A stretch of DNA of 64,000 nt from Aquisalimonas lutea (GCF_030409225.1 NZ_JAUFPK010000004.1:126943-190942), one strand, 5' to 3'; shown: positions 52,001 to 61,290, counted from the first letter of the stretch. Notes: generated by a model from the sequence alone, not told the origin. A program made the numbers and translations.

Positions 52001-52178
52001 GGCCCTCATCGGTGAGACCAGCGATGTCCTGCTTGGTGCCCAGGTCGGCGAGGAACGGGCGGTTCAGCATTTCCTCACCCGCGTCCTGACGAAGGAGGCG
52101 GTCCGGCAGGTGGTGGCGCGAGCCGTCGCCGATTGGCCCGGCGCCGGGACGGGTCCGGGCCGGCGCCGGCGGCCCTAG
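49089..52178 (+). CDS. PAS-GGDEF-EAL protein with C-terminal receiver-like domain
   Basis: The 1029-residue protein has two membrane helices (about 13-33 and 44-66), three PAS domains (about 80-200, 210-335, 338-450), a GGDEF domain (GGDEF at 537-541), an EAL domain (EALLRW at 665-670 and DDFGTGYSSL) and a receiver-like C-terminal domain (about 895-1020). Both c-di-GMP enzyme domains look intact, so it may be bifunctional or switch. In the receiver, an Asp is at VLVDRGL, but the usual Lys-Pro reads FLTRVL. ATG 49089 is chosen; upstream frame lacks a ribosome site. Confidence 0.9.
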   Translation: MLKKRSLAGLPARVALTYAGAAAAWIVATDVFLFRLGDTPYTSGWLSIAKGLIFVVLTGLVVYGVLRRAVSGQQRALDQLVAAERRYRERLDDLDHAYLETDAHGCVRFCNPAARLLFADAREELLGTPFAECIAGLEAHQRLDRALRCLAVGEQARGQFRARLARTGDADRELRVDWSVHPADQVPGRLTLVATEITAWARAAQQSRRLATVLEATPDLVATTDTAGAINYLNRAGQRLLGLEEADGGYGRALGSFMPAWANRLVTERAIPEATERGTWSGETALISTSGREIPVSQVVIAHRDERGRLDYLSTIARDISERKAMDQALRTSREQYRSLVENTHDGLAVARQGLVRYVNPRLSEMLGFDLQEYIGGSSMRFVHPEDRDRVRDWYRAVRDDAPRSGTIRFRFLTLSGGVRWVEGKAGTILWEGDDAILSFFTDITEKVHAEGRLEYLAAYDALTGLPNRDLFLATLADRIDRAGAVGGVLAVVYLNLTRFQIYNDSYGHELGDRLLRAVGERLSEHVADSDAVARVGGDEFVVGFSGLSGTAALPPAVRALFDAVGEPFRVKGQEFFVSASAGIAVYPDDGEAAEELLRKAASALEAAKSAGAGSYQYYAPGLNEQARQRLALETDLRHALRRGEFEVYFQPQVDLADGVLRGTEALLRWRHPERGLVMPAEFIPLLEESDLILDAGEWVFRRACEMQRYWRHELGRDLRVSVNLSARQLDDPGLVERIRGILLHTGANPRSMELEITESSLVQDPSRAADTLEALKGLGISLAVDDFGTGYSSLSYFRRFPVDTIKIDKAFIAEVTSDPDTAEIVRAIIAMGHSLGCQLVAEGVETAGQVRFLRRQQCEWMQGYYVSEPVDAARFGDLLGGAGGCLVSVTGEGEAPAVLVVSADDSLAGEVRDVLPDPAPELYTAASAEAGFETLARRDMAAVLVDRGLESMDALEFARRSSLLYPATRRALIGETSDVLLGAQVGEERAVQHFLTRVLTKEAVRQVVARAVADWPGAGTGPGRRRRP

Positions 52179-52198
52179 CGAACCCGGGTTACAGGACG

Positions 52199-52714
52199 CT
52201 AGGCGGAGGCGACGGGATAGCGGCCCCGTATCAGCTCGATGAGCTCCTCCGTGCGCTTGGCCGGCAGGGGCGGCTGCGCCGGCGGGCTGAGCGCGGCCAG
52301 GAGCTCGCGGCCGACCGCGTCCCGGCCCTCGCGGAGCTCCTCCAGCGTACCCCACCACTGCACGCGGAATACGCCGGCGGCGGCCTCATTGGCGGCCACC
52401 CGGAGCGTGTCCGCAGGGCCGCGGATCTCCAGCCCGGCAAGCAGGTTCTGCAGGGCGTCCCGCAGCTCGATGGCCCCGATGCCTTCCAGCCCGTGGCGGC
52501 GTGGCTCCACCCGGGCCAGGTACTGTCCCATCTCGCTGCGTCCCGGGAACCACATCATCGCCGCCGGCGGGCCCGCGCTCACCTCGCTGACCGTGAGCAC
52601 GCCCAGGCGGTAGCGGCGCGGATCCCGCTCGCCCATGAGGGCCTCGATGTCGTCGATGTCCCGGCCTTCCCACGGAAACACGTTGTGCTGCTCCTCGGAG
52701 TGTGGACGTGCCAA
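52199..52714 (-). CDS. Unknown 171-residue protein
   Basis: No family is recognised. The protein is soluble, with MMWFPGRSEMGQYLARVEPR and FRVQWWGTLEELREGRDAV as its most structured parts. The apparent start is TTG 52714 with little ribosome support. It converges with the GGDEF-EAL gene and diverges from the DUF1820 gene; the two starts are 60 bp apart and probably share a promoter region. Confidence 0.65.
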   Translation of the reverse strand: MARPHSEEQHNVFPWEGRDIDDIEALMGERDPRRYRLGVLTVSEVSAGPPAAMMWFPGRSEMGQYLARVEPRRHGLEGIGAIELRDALQNLLAGLEIRGPADTLRVAANEAAAGVFRVQWWGTLEELREGRDAVGRELLAALSPPAQPPLPAKRTEELIELIRGRYPVASA

Positions 52715-52774
52715 CGGCGGTCGCCGGGTATGGTACCCTCCGCCGCTCGTTCATTCAGAGCCTGGAGCGGCAGC

Positions 52775-53107
52775 ATGGCGGAAGAACGTATCTACCGCAT
52801 CATCTTCTTCAACCAGGGGCAAGTCTACGAGATCTATGCCCGCAGCGTGCAGCAGGGCGCCATGATGGGGTTCGTGGAGGTGGAGTCCCTGAGCTTCGGC
52901 GAGCGCACCCGGGTGGTCGTGGATCCGGCCGAGGAACGGCTGCAGTCCGAGTTCGAGGGTGTTCGCCGGACGTACATCCCCATGCATTCGGTGGTGCGCA
53001 TCGACGAGGTCGAGCGCGTCGGTGCCAGCAAGGTCACCGATGCCAGCGGCAAGGTGATGCCGTTCCCGAACCCGCCCGGGTACGGACCCGGCGGCGGCAG
53101 CGAGTAG
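52775..53107 (+). CDS. DUF1820 family protein
   Basis: The 110-residue protein matches DUF1820: it starts MAEERIYRIIFFNQGQVYEI and contains the VDPAEERLQSEFEGVRRTYI and PMHSVVRIDEVE segments. The function is unknown; it is a compact beta-rich protein common in gammaproteobacteria. ATG 52775 is chosen; the upstream open frame to 52133 overlaps other genes. Confidence 0.85.
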   Translation: MAEERIYRIIFFNQGQVYEIYARSVQQGAMMGFVEVESLSFGERTRVVVDPAEERLQSEFEGVRRTYIPMHSVVRIDEVERVGASKVTDASGKVMPFPNPPGYGPGGGSE

Positions 53108-53141
53108 CCGCCGCCGCCCGCTGACGCAAGATGGAGGCGAC

Positions 53142-53234
53142 GCGTACCAGCCACACCCCGGCGCCCGAGTCCACTGCTGCGGCTGCTCCCTTCCGGGCCT
53201 GACCGGGTTCACAGTGTATCGTCGCGGGGGGACC
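53142..53234 (-). ncRNA. ffs: Signal recognition particle 4.5S RNA
   Basis: The minus strand contains GGTCAGGCCCGGAAGG followed by GAGCAGCCGCAGC, the conserved SRP domain IV loop region. Flanking segments pair to form the long hairpin (GTGAACCCGGT with TCGGGCGCC). The ends are approximate. It binds Ffh to target membrane proteins. Confidence 0.85.
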
Positions 53235-53262
53235 GGCACGGCCGCCATTGACTGGTGGTCCG

Positions 53263-53578
<316 letters not shown>

Positions 53579-53749
53579 GGATGCGCTGATGGCCCGTGGC
53601 CATCGAAGGCGGCAAGAGTAAACCACAACGCCGGCCGGTGCAATGAGACCGGCGCCGCAGCGTATTCCGTCGCCGGCGGATGCGGGTGGTCTCCGAGGTG
53701 TTACAATCGCGTCCATTCGGCGATACCAAAATCGGATGCCCGGGGTCTC

Positions 53750-55534
53750 ATGAGTTACCAGGTACTCGCGCGCAAGTACAGGCCGCGTTCGTTCGCCACC
53801 ATGGCGGGGCAGGAGCACGTGCTGCAGGCGCTGGTCAACGGCCTGGACCATGACCGGCTCCATCACGCCTACCTGTTCACAGGCACCCGGGGCGTGGGCA
53901 AGACGACGCTGGCGCGGGTGCTGGCCAAGTGCCTGAACTGCGAGCAGGGAGTGGGCAGCGAGCCGTGCGGGGCCTGCTCGGCCTGTACGGCCATCGATGA
54001 CGGCCGCTTCGTCGATCTCATCGAGGTCGACGCCGCCTCGCGCACGCGGGTGGAGGACACCCGCGAGCTGCTGGACAACGTCCAGTACGCGCCCACTCAC
54101 GGCCGCTACAAGATCTACCTGGTGGACGAAGTGCACATGCTGTCCACCCACAGCTTCAACGCGCTCCTCAAGACCCTGGAGGAGCCGCCGCCGCACGTGA
54201 AGTTCCTGCTGGCCACCACCGACCCGCAGAAGGTCCCGGTGACCATTCTCTCGCGCTGCCTCCAGTTCAATCTCAAGCGCCTGCCGGCGAGCCTGATCGG
54301 CGACTACCTCCGGGGGATCCTGGAGCAGGAAGGCGTGCAAGCGGAATCCGCGGCGCTGGCGCGGCTCGCCCGGGCTGCCGACGGCAGCATGCGCGACGCG
54401 CTGAGCCTGACCGACCAGGCGCTGGCGTTCGGCGGCGGGCAGATCAGCGACGACGGCGTGCGCGGCATGCTGGGCAGCATCGAGGATCACAGCGTACTGG
54501 AGATCCTCGAGGCGCTCGCCGCCCGGGACGGCACGGAGCTGATGGCCATCGTGGAACGCCTGTCGGAGCGCAGCCCGGACTTCGCCGACGTCCTGGCGGC
54601 CATCCTGACCCAGCTCCACGCCCTGAGCCTGCTGCAGACGGTGCCGGACGCCCTGGACCCGGAGCACCCGGACCGGGACCGCCTGGAGGCCCTGGCCGCG
54701 GCGCTGCCGCCGGAAGACGTGCAGCTGTTCTACCAGATCGGCCTGACCGGCCGCCGGGACCTGCCGCTGGCGCCGGAGCCGCGCATGGGCTTCGAGATGG
54801 TGCTGCTGCGCATGCTCGCGTTCCGGCCCGACGACGACCCTGGCAGAGACGCGAGCACCGGCGGTGGCTGGGCGCAAACGGCTCCGGCGCGGGCCTCGGC
54901 GTCCGCCGGGAGCGCCGCGGCAACGGCAACGCCGGAGGCAGGGCCGTCGGTATCTGCGACGGCATCGACCGCCGAAGCCGAGGAGCAACCGCCGGCGGAC
55001 GACGTACCGGAACCCGGTGTGCCGCTGGCCGAGGAGGGGCCCCCGGGTCCGGCTGCGGCCCCGGAGGCGGAGACCGCCGTGGCCGAGCCGGTGCCGGCTG
55101 CCGTGCCGGCGGCCGGCGCGTCCTCTCGGGGTGGTACGGATGACCTGCCTCCCTGGCACGAGCTCATCGGCGAGCTCGGCCTCACGGGCATGGCCCGGGC
55201 CCTGGCCATGCAGTGCAGCTGGGGTGGTTTCGAGCAGGGTACCGTTACGCTCGAGCTGGCCGGCCAGCATGCTTCACTGCGGAACAAGCAGCTGGAGGAG
55301 CGTATCGAAACAGCACTGGCAAGCCATCTCGGCGGCGCCGTGCAGCTGCGGATCCGTATCCGGCGCGAGGCCGGGGAGACGCTGGATACGCCGGCCGGAA
55401 GGGCGGAGGAGGCACGCCGGGAGCGGCAGGAGGCGGCCGAGGCGGCCATCCGCCAGGACCCGGCGGTGGCGGAGATGCAGCACCGGTTCGGCGCCGAGGT
55501 GGTACCGGATTCCATCCAGCCCACGGAGATCTGA
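53750..55534 (+). CDS. dnaX: DNA polymerase III tau/gamma subunit DnaX
   Basis: DnaX is the clamp-loader ATPase. The sequence starts MSYQVLARKYRPRSFATMAG and has Walker A GTRGVGKTTLA (about 45-55), a four-Cys zinc module (CEQGVGSEPCGACSAC) and the sensor stretch LLATTDPQKVPVTILSR. The C-terminal tau part (from about 375) has a Pro/Ala-rich linker and an alpha-binding domain. ATG 53750 is chosen over an open frame reaching back to 53255. No A-rich slippery heptamer like E. coli's was seen. Followed by ybaB and recR as usual. Confidence 0.96.
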   Translation: MSYQVLARKYRPRSFATMAGQEHVLQALVNGLDHDRLHHAYLFTGTRGVGKTTLARVLAKCLNCEQGVGSEPCGACSACTAIDDGRFVDLIEVDAASRTRVEDTRELLDNVQYAPTHGRYKIYLVDEVHMLSTHSFNALLKTLEEPPPHVKFLLATTDPQKVPVTILSRCLQFNLKRLPASLIGDYLRGILEQEGVQAESAALARLARAADGSMRDALSLTDQALAFGGGQISDDGVRGMLGSIEDHSVLEILEALAARDGTELMAIVERLSERSPDFADVLAAILTQLHALSLLQTVPDALDPEHPDRDRLEALAAALPPEDVQLFYQIGLTGRRDLPLAPEPRMGFEMVLLRMLAFRPDDDPGRDASTGGGWAQTAPARASASAGSAAATATPEAGPSVSATASTAEAEEQPPADDVPEPGVPLAEEGPPGPAAAPEAETAVAEPVPAAVPAAGASSRGGTDDLPPWHELIGELGLTGMARALAMQCSWGGFEQGTVTLELAGQHASLRNKQLEERIETALASHLGGAVQLRIRIRREAGETLDTPAGRAEEARRERQEAAEAAIRQDPAVAEMQHRFGAEVVPDSIQPTEI

Positions 55535-55585
55535 ACGGTCAGCCATTCCGGTTTCATCGGGACACGACACAGCGAGGACGACATC

Positions 55586-55915
55586 ATGAAAGGCGGCATG
55601 GGCAATCTGATGAAGCAGGCCCAGAAGATGCAGGCGGACATGCAGAAGGCGCAGGAAGAGATTGCGCAGATGGAGGTCACCGGTCAGGCCGGTGGCGGCA
55701 TGGTGTCCGTGGTGCTCAACGGCAAGCACGAGTGCAAGCGGGTGGAGATCGACCCCAGCCTGTTCGGTGACGACGATGATCGCGAGATGATTGCCGATCT
55801 GGTCGCCGCCGCGTTCAACGACGCCGCGCGCAAGGTCCAGGAGGCGACCCAGGAGCGCATGCAGGGGATGACGGAAGGCATGGGCCTGCCGCCCGGCATG
55901 AAGCTGCCGTTCTGA
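55586..55915 (+). CDS. ybaB: Nucleoid-associated protein YbaB/EbfC
   Basis: YbaB is a small DNA-binding dimer. The 109 residues contain [20 protein letters not shown] and [16 protein letters not shown]-like segments ([17 protein letters not shown]). It lies between dnaX and recR, its conserved place. Confidence 0.96.
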   Translation: MKGGMGNLMKQAQKMQADMQKAQEEIAQMEVTGQAGGGMVSVVLNGKHECKRVEIDPSLFGDDDDREMIADLVAAAFNDAARKVQEATQERMQGMTEGMGLPPGMKLPF

Positions 55916-55934
55916 GCGGGGCGGATCGCGGCTG

Positions 55935-56531
55935 ATGGCGTATTCGCCCCTGATCGAGCAGCTGATCGACAGCCTGCGCGCCCTGCCCGGCGTCGGCCCC
56001 AAGAGCGCGCAGCGCATGGCGTTCCATCTGTTGCTGCGGGACCGCCGCGGCGGCGCGGCGCTAGCCGACGTCCTGGCTGCGGCCATGGAGCGCGTCGGCG
56101 AGTGCCGGGACTGCCATCTGCCCACCGAGGACGAGCAGTGCCCGATCTGCGCCAGCGACCGGCGGGATCCGGCGCTGCTGTGCCTGGTGGAGAGCCCGGC
56201 GGACGTGTTCGCGCTGGAGCAGGCCACCGACTACCAGGGCCGCTACTTCGTGCTGGGCGGCCGGCTGTCGCCTCTCGACGGTATCGGGCCGGCCGAGCTC
56301 GGGCTCGACCGGCTGGAGGAGCGGCTGCGCGCCGGCGAGGTCCGGGAGGTGATCCTGGCCACCAGCCCGACCGTGGAAGGCGAGGCCACGTCCCAGTACG
56401 TGGCCGAGCTGGCACGGGCCAATGGTGCGACCTGCAGCCGCATTGCCCATGGCGTGCCCATGGGCGGCGAGCTCGAGACGGTGGACAGCGGCACGCTCTC
56501 CCACGCCTTTGCTGGCCGTCGCGGCTATTGA
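55935..56531 (+). CDS. recR: Recombination protein RecR
   Basis: RecR acts with RecO and RecF to load RecA at gaps. It has a helix-hairpin-helix ([20 protein letters not shown]), a C4 zinc finger ([16 protein letters not shown]) and a TOPRIM domain ([15 protein letters not shown]). Length is 198 residues. It follows ybaB by 19 bp. Confidence 0.97.
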   Translation: MAYSPLIEQLIDSLRALPGVGPKSAQRMAFHLLLRDRRGGAALADVLAAAMERVGECRDCHLPTEDEQCPICASDRRDPALLCLVESPADVFALEQATDYQGRYFVLGGRLSPLDGIGPAELGLDRLEERLRAGEVREVILATSPTVEGEATSQYVAELARANGATCSRIAHGVPMGGELETVDSGTLSHAFAGRRGY

Positions 56532-56537
56532 ATTCTC

Positions 56538-57416
56538 TCAGGAGCGCTCGGCCAGGAGCTCGCGGAAGTTCCGCAGGCGCGTGGCGCTGATCCGCTGCTC
56601 GGCGGCCGCGGAGCGGACCGCGCACCCCGGCTCGTCACCGTGCTCGCAGTCGCGGTAGGTGCAGTGCGCGGCGAGCGCCGCGATCTCCGGGAAGCCCTGC
56701 TGGATGCTCGCGCGCGACAGGTGTCCCAGCCGCAGCGTGCGCACCCCGGGGGCGTCCACGATGGCGCCCCCGTCCGGCAGCGAGTACAGCGTCGTGGCAG
56801 TGGTGGTGTGCCGCCCCTGGCCGCTGGTCGCGGAGATCTCCTGGGTGCGGACGTGCCGATCCGGCACGAGCGCATTGATCAGCGACGACTTGCCGACGCC
56901 GGACTGGCCGGCGAGCAGGGTGGTCATCCCGGTCAGTGCCTGTGCCAGCGCCTCCAGGCCCTGGCCGGAGGCCGCGCTTACGGCGTGGACCGCGAACCCG
57001 TGGCGCGAGGCGGCGTCCGTCACCATCCCCGGCATGGCCAGTGCGGGATCCGCCGCGAGATCCTGCTTGTTGACCGCAATCAGCGGCGTGATCCCCAGGC
57101 TCTCGGCGAGGACCAGGTACCGGTCCATGAGGCGTGCATCCGGGGCCGGTTCCGGCGCGCACATGAACAGCAGCTGGTCCAGGTTCGCCGCCAGCGGCTT
57201 CTCGTGGCCGCGATAGTCGGTACGGATCAGGGTGTTCCGTCGCGGGTGAATGGCCTGGATGACGCACTCCCCGGGCGGGCGCCCGCTCCAGTCCACCCGG
57301 TCGCCGCACACGGGCCGGCCCGTCCGGCGCCGGGTCAGGCAACGTACCAGCGTACCGTCGGCGGTCTCCACCACGCTCTCGGTGCCGTATGTGACGAGCA
57401 CCCGGCCCTGATCCAT
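56538..57416 (-). CDS. rsgA: Ribosome-assembly GTPase RsgA
   Basis: RsgA matures the 30S subunit. It is a circularly permuted GTPase: G4 (NKQD) precedes G1 (GQSGVGKSSL) and G3 (DAPG). The N-terminal OB fold and C-terminal zinc module (CTYRDCEHGDEPGC) are present. ATG 57416 follows GGAGATTGC and gives 292 residues; upstream open frame overlaps orn. It converges on recR with a 6-bp gap. Confidence 0.95.
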   Translation of the reverse strand: MDQGRVLVTYGTESVVETADGTLVRCLTRRRTGRPVCGDRVDWSGRPPGECVIQAIHPRRNTLIRTDYRGHEKPLAANLDQLLFMCAPEPAPDARLMDRYLVLAESLGITPLIAVNKQDLAADPALAMPGMVTDAASRHGFAVHAVSAASGQGLEALAQALTGMTTLLAGQSGVGKSSLINALVPDRHVRTQEISATSGQGRHTTTATTLYSLPDGGAIVDAPGVRTLRLGHLSRASIQQGFPEIAALAAHCTYRDCEHGDEPGCAVRSAAAEQRISATRLRNFRELLAERS

Positions 57417-57533
57417 GCAATCTCCAGTGACACGACGCTTGCCGGTCCTGCCGCGGCAGGCGGCTCCGGCACGCGAGCATAGCTTCTGGTAGAATCGGCC
57501 GCAATCACACCCGCAAGCAAGGATTTCTCCCCT

Positions 57534-58091
57534 ATGCCCCAGAGCGCCGAGAACCTGATCTGGATCGATCTGGAAATGACCGGCCTGGATACCGATCGGG
57601 ATCGCATCATCGAGATCGCCACGGTGGTGACGGACAGTCAGCTGACCATCCTGGCGGAGGGGCCCATGATCGCGATCCACCAGCCCGATCAGGTGCTGCA
57701 GGGCATGGACGACTGGAACACCCGGCAGCACGGCCAGAGCGGGCTGGTCGACCGGGTACGGCGCAGCGACTACGACGAGGCCGCGGCGGAACGCGAGACC
57801 CTGGCGTTTCTCGAGCAGTGGGTGCCGGCGGGCAGGTCACCCATGTGCGGCAACAGCATCTGCCAGGACCGGCGTTTCCTCCACCGCTGCATGCCGGAGC
57901 TGGAGAGCTACTTCCACTATCGGCACGTGGATGTCAGCACGCTCAAGGAGCTGGCCCAGCGCTGGAACCCGGACCTGGTGAAGGAGTTCCGCAAGTCCGG
58001 CGCGCACCTGGCCATGGACGACGTCAAGGAATCCATCCGCGAGCTGCGCTTCTACCGGGAGCGCCTGTTCAATCTCCCCCAGGCCCTCTGA
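57534..58091 (+). CDS. orn: Oligoribonuclease Orn
   Basis: Orn degrades di- to pentanucleotides, including pGpG from c-di-GMP breakdown. DEDDh exonuclease motifs are present: [11 protein letters not shown], the Asp in SICQDRRFL and the His-Asp region near [11 protein letters not shown]. Length is 185 residues. It is divergent from rsgA. In this window of GGDEF and EAL genes, it completes the c-di-GMP turnover path. Confidence 0.96.
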   Translation: MPQSAENLIWIDLEMTGLDTDRDRIIEIATVVTDSQLTILAEGPMIAIHQPDQVLQGMDDWNTRQHGQSGLVDRVRRSDYDEAAAERETLAFLEQWVPAGRSPMCGNSICQDRRFLHRCMPELESYFHYRHVDVSTLKELAQRWNPDLVKEFRKSGAHLAMDDVKESIRELRFYRERLFNLPQAL

Positions 58092-58112
58092 GGCCTCGCG
58101 CGCCGCTCCGGC

Positions 58113-58937
58113 TCAGGCCTCCACCGGCGTTTGCGGGTCGTTGCCCCACTCGGACCAGGAGCCCGCATAGCCGCGGACCCGGTCGTAGCCCAGGTAGCGC
58201 AGCACCACGTAGCTCAGCGCCGAACGGTGGTGGGTCTGGCAGTGCGTGACCACCTCCTGGTCCGGGTGAATGCCCCGCTCCGACAGCAATGCCTGGAGCT
58301 GGCCGTCCGGCAGCAGGCGCAGGTTCCGCTCCCGGTCCAGCACGCGGGTCCATTCCAGGTTCACTGCGCCGGGGATGTGGCCGCCGCGGGCGGCGCGCAC
58401 GTCGATGCCGTCGAACTCCGCCGGCGAGCGGGCGTCCAGGACGGCCACGCCCGGGTCGTCGAGATGGCGCATCAGCCAGTCGCGGTCGGCCAGCGCCGGC
58501 GGCTCCGCAGGCAGGGACACGGGGTAGTGCCCGGGCTCCGGCGTATTCATGCCCGTCTCGCCGGGGTGCCCTTCGTTGAACCAGGCGTGGCTGCCGCCGT
58601 TGAGCAGGGACCATGCCCGGTGACCGCAGACGTCCAGGGTCCACAGCAGGCGGCTGGCCCGGCCGTTACCCTCGTTGTCGTAGGCGACCACGTGGTGCTC
58701 CGGGGTGAGGCCGATCTCGGCGAAGACCGCGGACAGCGCCTGCTCGTCCGGCAGCAGGCCCAGGGCCGGGGGTGTCTTGCGCACCAGCCAGGCGTAGGTC
58801 AGGTGCACGGCCCCGGGGATGTGCCGCTGGCTGTAGGCGGCCGCGTCACTGAGATCCACGATCCGCAGGCGCGGGTCGTCCAGCCGCTCGCGAAGCTGCT
58901 CGGGTTCCACCAGCAGCGGCAGTGCGGGTTGGTTCAT
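58113..58937 (-). CDS. Tandem rhodanese sulfurtransferase
   Basis: The 274-residue protein has two rhodanese domains. The C-terminal one is active-type, with Cys in VVTHCQTHHRS; the N-terminal one has Asp (YDNEGNGRASR) where Cys would be, so it is inactive. AAGGAGG precedes ATG 58937, which overlaps the glcF stop by 4 bp (ATGA). Likely a thiosulfate or 3-mercaptopyruvate sulfurtransferase. Its translational coupling to the glycolate oxidase operon is notable. Confidence 0.9.
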   Translation of the reverse strand: MNQPALPLLVEPEQLRERLDDPRLRIVDLSDAAAYSQRHIPGAVHLTYAWLVRKTPPALGLLPDEQALSAVFAEIGLTPEHHVVAYDNEGNGRASRLLWTLDVCGHRAWSLLNGGSHAWFNEGHPGETGMNTPEPGHYPVSLPAEPPALADRDWLMRHLDDPGVAVLDARSPAEFDGIDVRAARGGHIPGAVNLEWTRVLDRERNLRLLPDGQLQALLSERGIHPDQEVVTHCQTHHRSALSYVVLRYLGYDRVRGYAGSWSEWGNDPQTPVEA

Positions 58938-60163
58938 CGCGCGTGGTCCTCCTTGGCGTCCAGCAGCTCCAGCCAGTGGCGCACGGGTACCTCGGACGCC
59001 TCGTTCAGGTGCGTAAGGCAGCCGATGTTGGCCGTGGCGATGAGCTCCGGCTTGCCCGACTGGAGATTGTCCAGCTTGTTGCTGCGCAGCTCCTTGGCCC
59101 ATTCCGGCTGCAGCACCGAGTAGGTGCCGGCGGAGCCGCAGCACAGGTGCGCTTCCGGTACCGGCGTGAGCTCGAAGCCCAGGCGCCGCAGCATCGACTC
59201 CACGCGGCCGCCGAGCTTCTGGCCGTGCTGCAGCGTGCAGGGGGACTGGAACGCGATCTTGCGCGGTGCCTCCGCGGCGGGGGCCAGGCGCGCCTCCTCG
59301 TCGAGCAGCAGCTCCACCGGGTCCACCGCAAGCTCGGCGACCCGTTGCGCCCTGTCGGCATAGTCCGGGTCGTCGCCGAGAATGTGGCCGTAGTCCTTGA
59401 CCTGGACACCGCAGCCGCTGGCGTTGACCACGACGGCTTCCGCCCCGGCCTCGATGTGCGGCCACCAGGCATCGATGTTGGCGCGCACGTGCTGCTTCGC
59501 CGTCTCGGGATGCCCCAGGTGCTGATCGATGGCCCCGCAGCACACACTCTCCGGCGTACGGACCACGCCGATGCCCAGGCGGTCCAGTAGCCGCGCGGTG
59601 ACCGGATTGATGGGAGGCTCCAGCGCCGGCTGGACGCATCCCTCGAGCAGCAGGACCTGCCGGCTGTGCCGTGCCTCCCGGGGCCATGCCGGGGCCGCTC
59701 GGGCCTGCGGGATCTTGCCGCGCAGGCGCCCCGGCACCAGCGGCCGGAACACCTGGCCCGTGCGCAGCAGGGCGGTGAACAGGCGGCGGCGGGGGAGCAC
59801 CGTGCGCAGTGCCTCGCGCATGAAGGCATCGCCGCGGGAACGGGGGACCTGCTGCTCCACCAGGGACCGGCCGATGTCCACCAGGCGCCCGTACTCCACC
59901 CCCGAGGGGCAGGTGGTCTCGCAGTTGCGGCAGGTCAGGCAGCGGTCCAGGTGGATCTGCGTGGTCTCCGTGGCGGGCTGGCCTTCCAGCACCTGCTTCA
60001 TCAGGTAGATGCGCCCGCGGGGGCTGTCCAGCTCGTTGCCCACGAGCTGATAGGTGGGGCAGGTGGCCAGGCAGAAGCCGCAGTGCGTGCACTTGCGCAG
60101 GATGGCGTCCGCTTCCTGGCCTTCAGGGGTGTTCCGTATGGCGTCGGTCAGCCAGGTCTGCAT
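58934..60163 (-). CDS. glcF: Glycolate oxidase iron-sulfur subunit GlcF
   Basis: GlcF passes electrons from glycolate oxidation to the membrane chain. Two 4Fe-4S motifs are near the N-terminus: CTHCGFCLATCPTY and CLTCRNCETTCPSG. Cys-rich CCG domains follow (CCGAIDQHLGH, LCCGSAGTYSV). Length is 409 residues from ATG 60163. It lies 38 bp after glcE. Confidence 0.96.
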   Translation of the reverse strand: MQTWLTDAIRNTPEGQEADAILRKCTHCGFCLATCPTYQLVGNELDSPRGRIYLMKQVLEGQPATETTQIHLDRCLTCRNCETTCPSGVEYGRLVDIGRSLVEQQVPRSRGDAFMREALRTVLPRRRLFTALLRTGQVFRPLVPGRLRGKIPQARAAPAWPREARHSRQVLLLEGCVQPALEPPINPVTARLLDRLGIGVVRTPESVCCGAIDQHLGHPETAKQHVRANIDAWWPHIEAGAEAVVVNASGCGVQVKDYGHILGDDPDYADRAQRVAELAVDPVELLLDEEARLAPAAEAPRKIAFQSPCTLQHGQKLGGRVESMLRRLGFELTPVPEAHLCCGSAGTYSVLQPEWAKELRSNKLDNLQSGKPELIATANIGCLTHLNEASEVPVRHWLELLDAKEDHAR

Positions 60164-60201
60164 AGAGGGCTCCGGATCGCTTGCTGTCGATACGGCCGGG
60201 G

Positions 60202-61269
60202 TCAGAGACCCGCGTACAGCCGGCCGGGGTTGAGAATGCCGTCGGGGTCGAAGGCCGCCTTGACCTGCTCGTGCAGCCGCCGGATCGGGGCCGGCAGCGG
60301 CTGGAACACCTCGTCGTGCCCGTCGCCGCCGCGGAACAGCGTGGCGTGGCCGCCGAGCCGGGCGGCCTCCCGGAAGACGTCCGCCGCCGGCGCATCGGTG
60401 CGCACCCAGTGCAGTTGACCGTTCCAGTCCGCGAGGCGTTCGCCGGGCAGCTCCGGGACGCCCTTCAGCATGGGCACGGACAGCCGCCACAGGGGCGGCC
60501 CGTCGGCGGTGAAGAACGCCAGCCGGTGATCGCGCAGGGCGTGCCAGAAGGCGGCCGGATCCTCGTCGCGGTCGCCGCCGAGCCGCTGGAGCCCGGCGTC
60601 GACGGCGAGGCGGGTGCCGGACAGGCGCACGTGCAGGGCGCTGCCGTCGTGCGCGGCCCCGGAGACGGGCACGCCATCGCGATAGGAGGCCTCCACCGCG
60701 CGGAAGCCTTCGTCCTCGCCCGTGGCCAGGGTCAGGGAGGCTTCGGCCTCGGGCAGAGGCAGCACCTTCATGGAGACCTCCAGGATGGCCCCCAGGGTGC
60801 CGTAGCTCCCGGTGACCAGCCGCGAGACGTCGTAGCCGGCGACGTTCTTCATGACCTCGCCGCCGAAGCGCATGTACTCGCCTTTGCCGTTGACGACCCG
60901 GGTGCCCAGGACCAGGTCCCGGGCCGCGCCGGCCCACGGTCGGCGCGGCCCGGACAGGCCGGTGGCGATGGCGCCGCCCAGGGTCGTGCCGTCGCCGAAG
61001 CGCGGCGGCTCGAAGGGCATCATCTGCCCCTGTTCCGCCAGGGCCGCCTCGATCTCGTCCAGGGGCGTCCCGGCCCGGGCCGTGAGGATCAGCTCCGTGG
61101 GCTCGTAATTGACGATGCCCCGGTGGCCGGACAGCTCCAGCGGGGTCCCGCCGGTTTCCCGGCCCAGGAAGCCGCGGGTGCCACCGCCCTGCAGCCGCAG
61201 GGGCGTTCCCTCCCGTGCCGCCTCGGCGATCCGCTGCGCGAGGTCTTCGGCCTGATCGTGCTCACTCAT
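60202..61269 (-). CDS. glcE: Glycolate oxidase FAD-binding subunit GlcE
   Basis: GlcE is the second flavin subunit of glycolate oxidase. A FAD-binding-4 domain occupies about residues 1-180, with TLGGAIATGLSGPRRPWAGA and GSYGTLGAILEVSMKV. The C-terminal half is shortened, as in GlcE proteins (355 residues against about 500 in GlcD). It lies between glcD and glcF. Confidence 0.95.
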   Translation of the reverse strand: MSEHDQAEDLAQRIAEAAREGTPLRLQGGGTRGFLGRETGGTPLELSGHRGIVNYEPTELILTARAGTPLDEIEAALAEQGQMMPFEPPRFGDGTTLGGAIATGLSGPRRPWAGAARDLVLGTRVVNGKGEYMRFGGEVMKNVAGYDVSRLVTGSYGTLGAILEVSMKVLPLPEAEASLTLATGEDEGFRAVEASYRDGVPVSGAAHDGSALHVRLSGTRLAVDAGLQRLGGDRDEDPAAFWHALRDHRLAFFTADGPPLWRLSVPMLKGVPELPGERLADWNGQLHWVRTDAPAADVFREAARLGGHATLFRGGDGHDEVFQPLPAPIRRLHEQVKAAFDPDGILNPGRLYAGL

Positions 61270-61290
61270 GGAAGCCGGGTCCGTCGAAAG

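Noticed and set aside
53750-55534. Programmed frameshift in dnaX
   Set aside because: No A-rich slippery heptamer was seen, so only the full-length product is supported.
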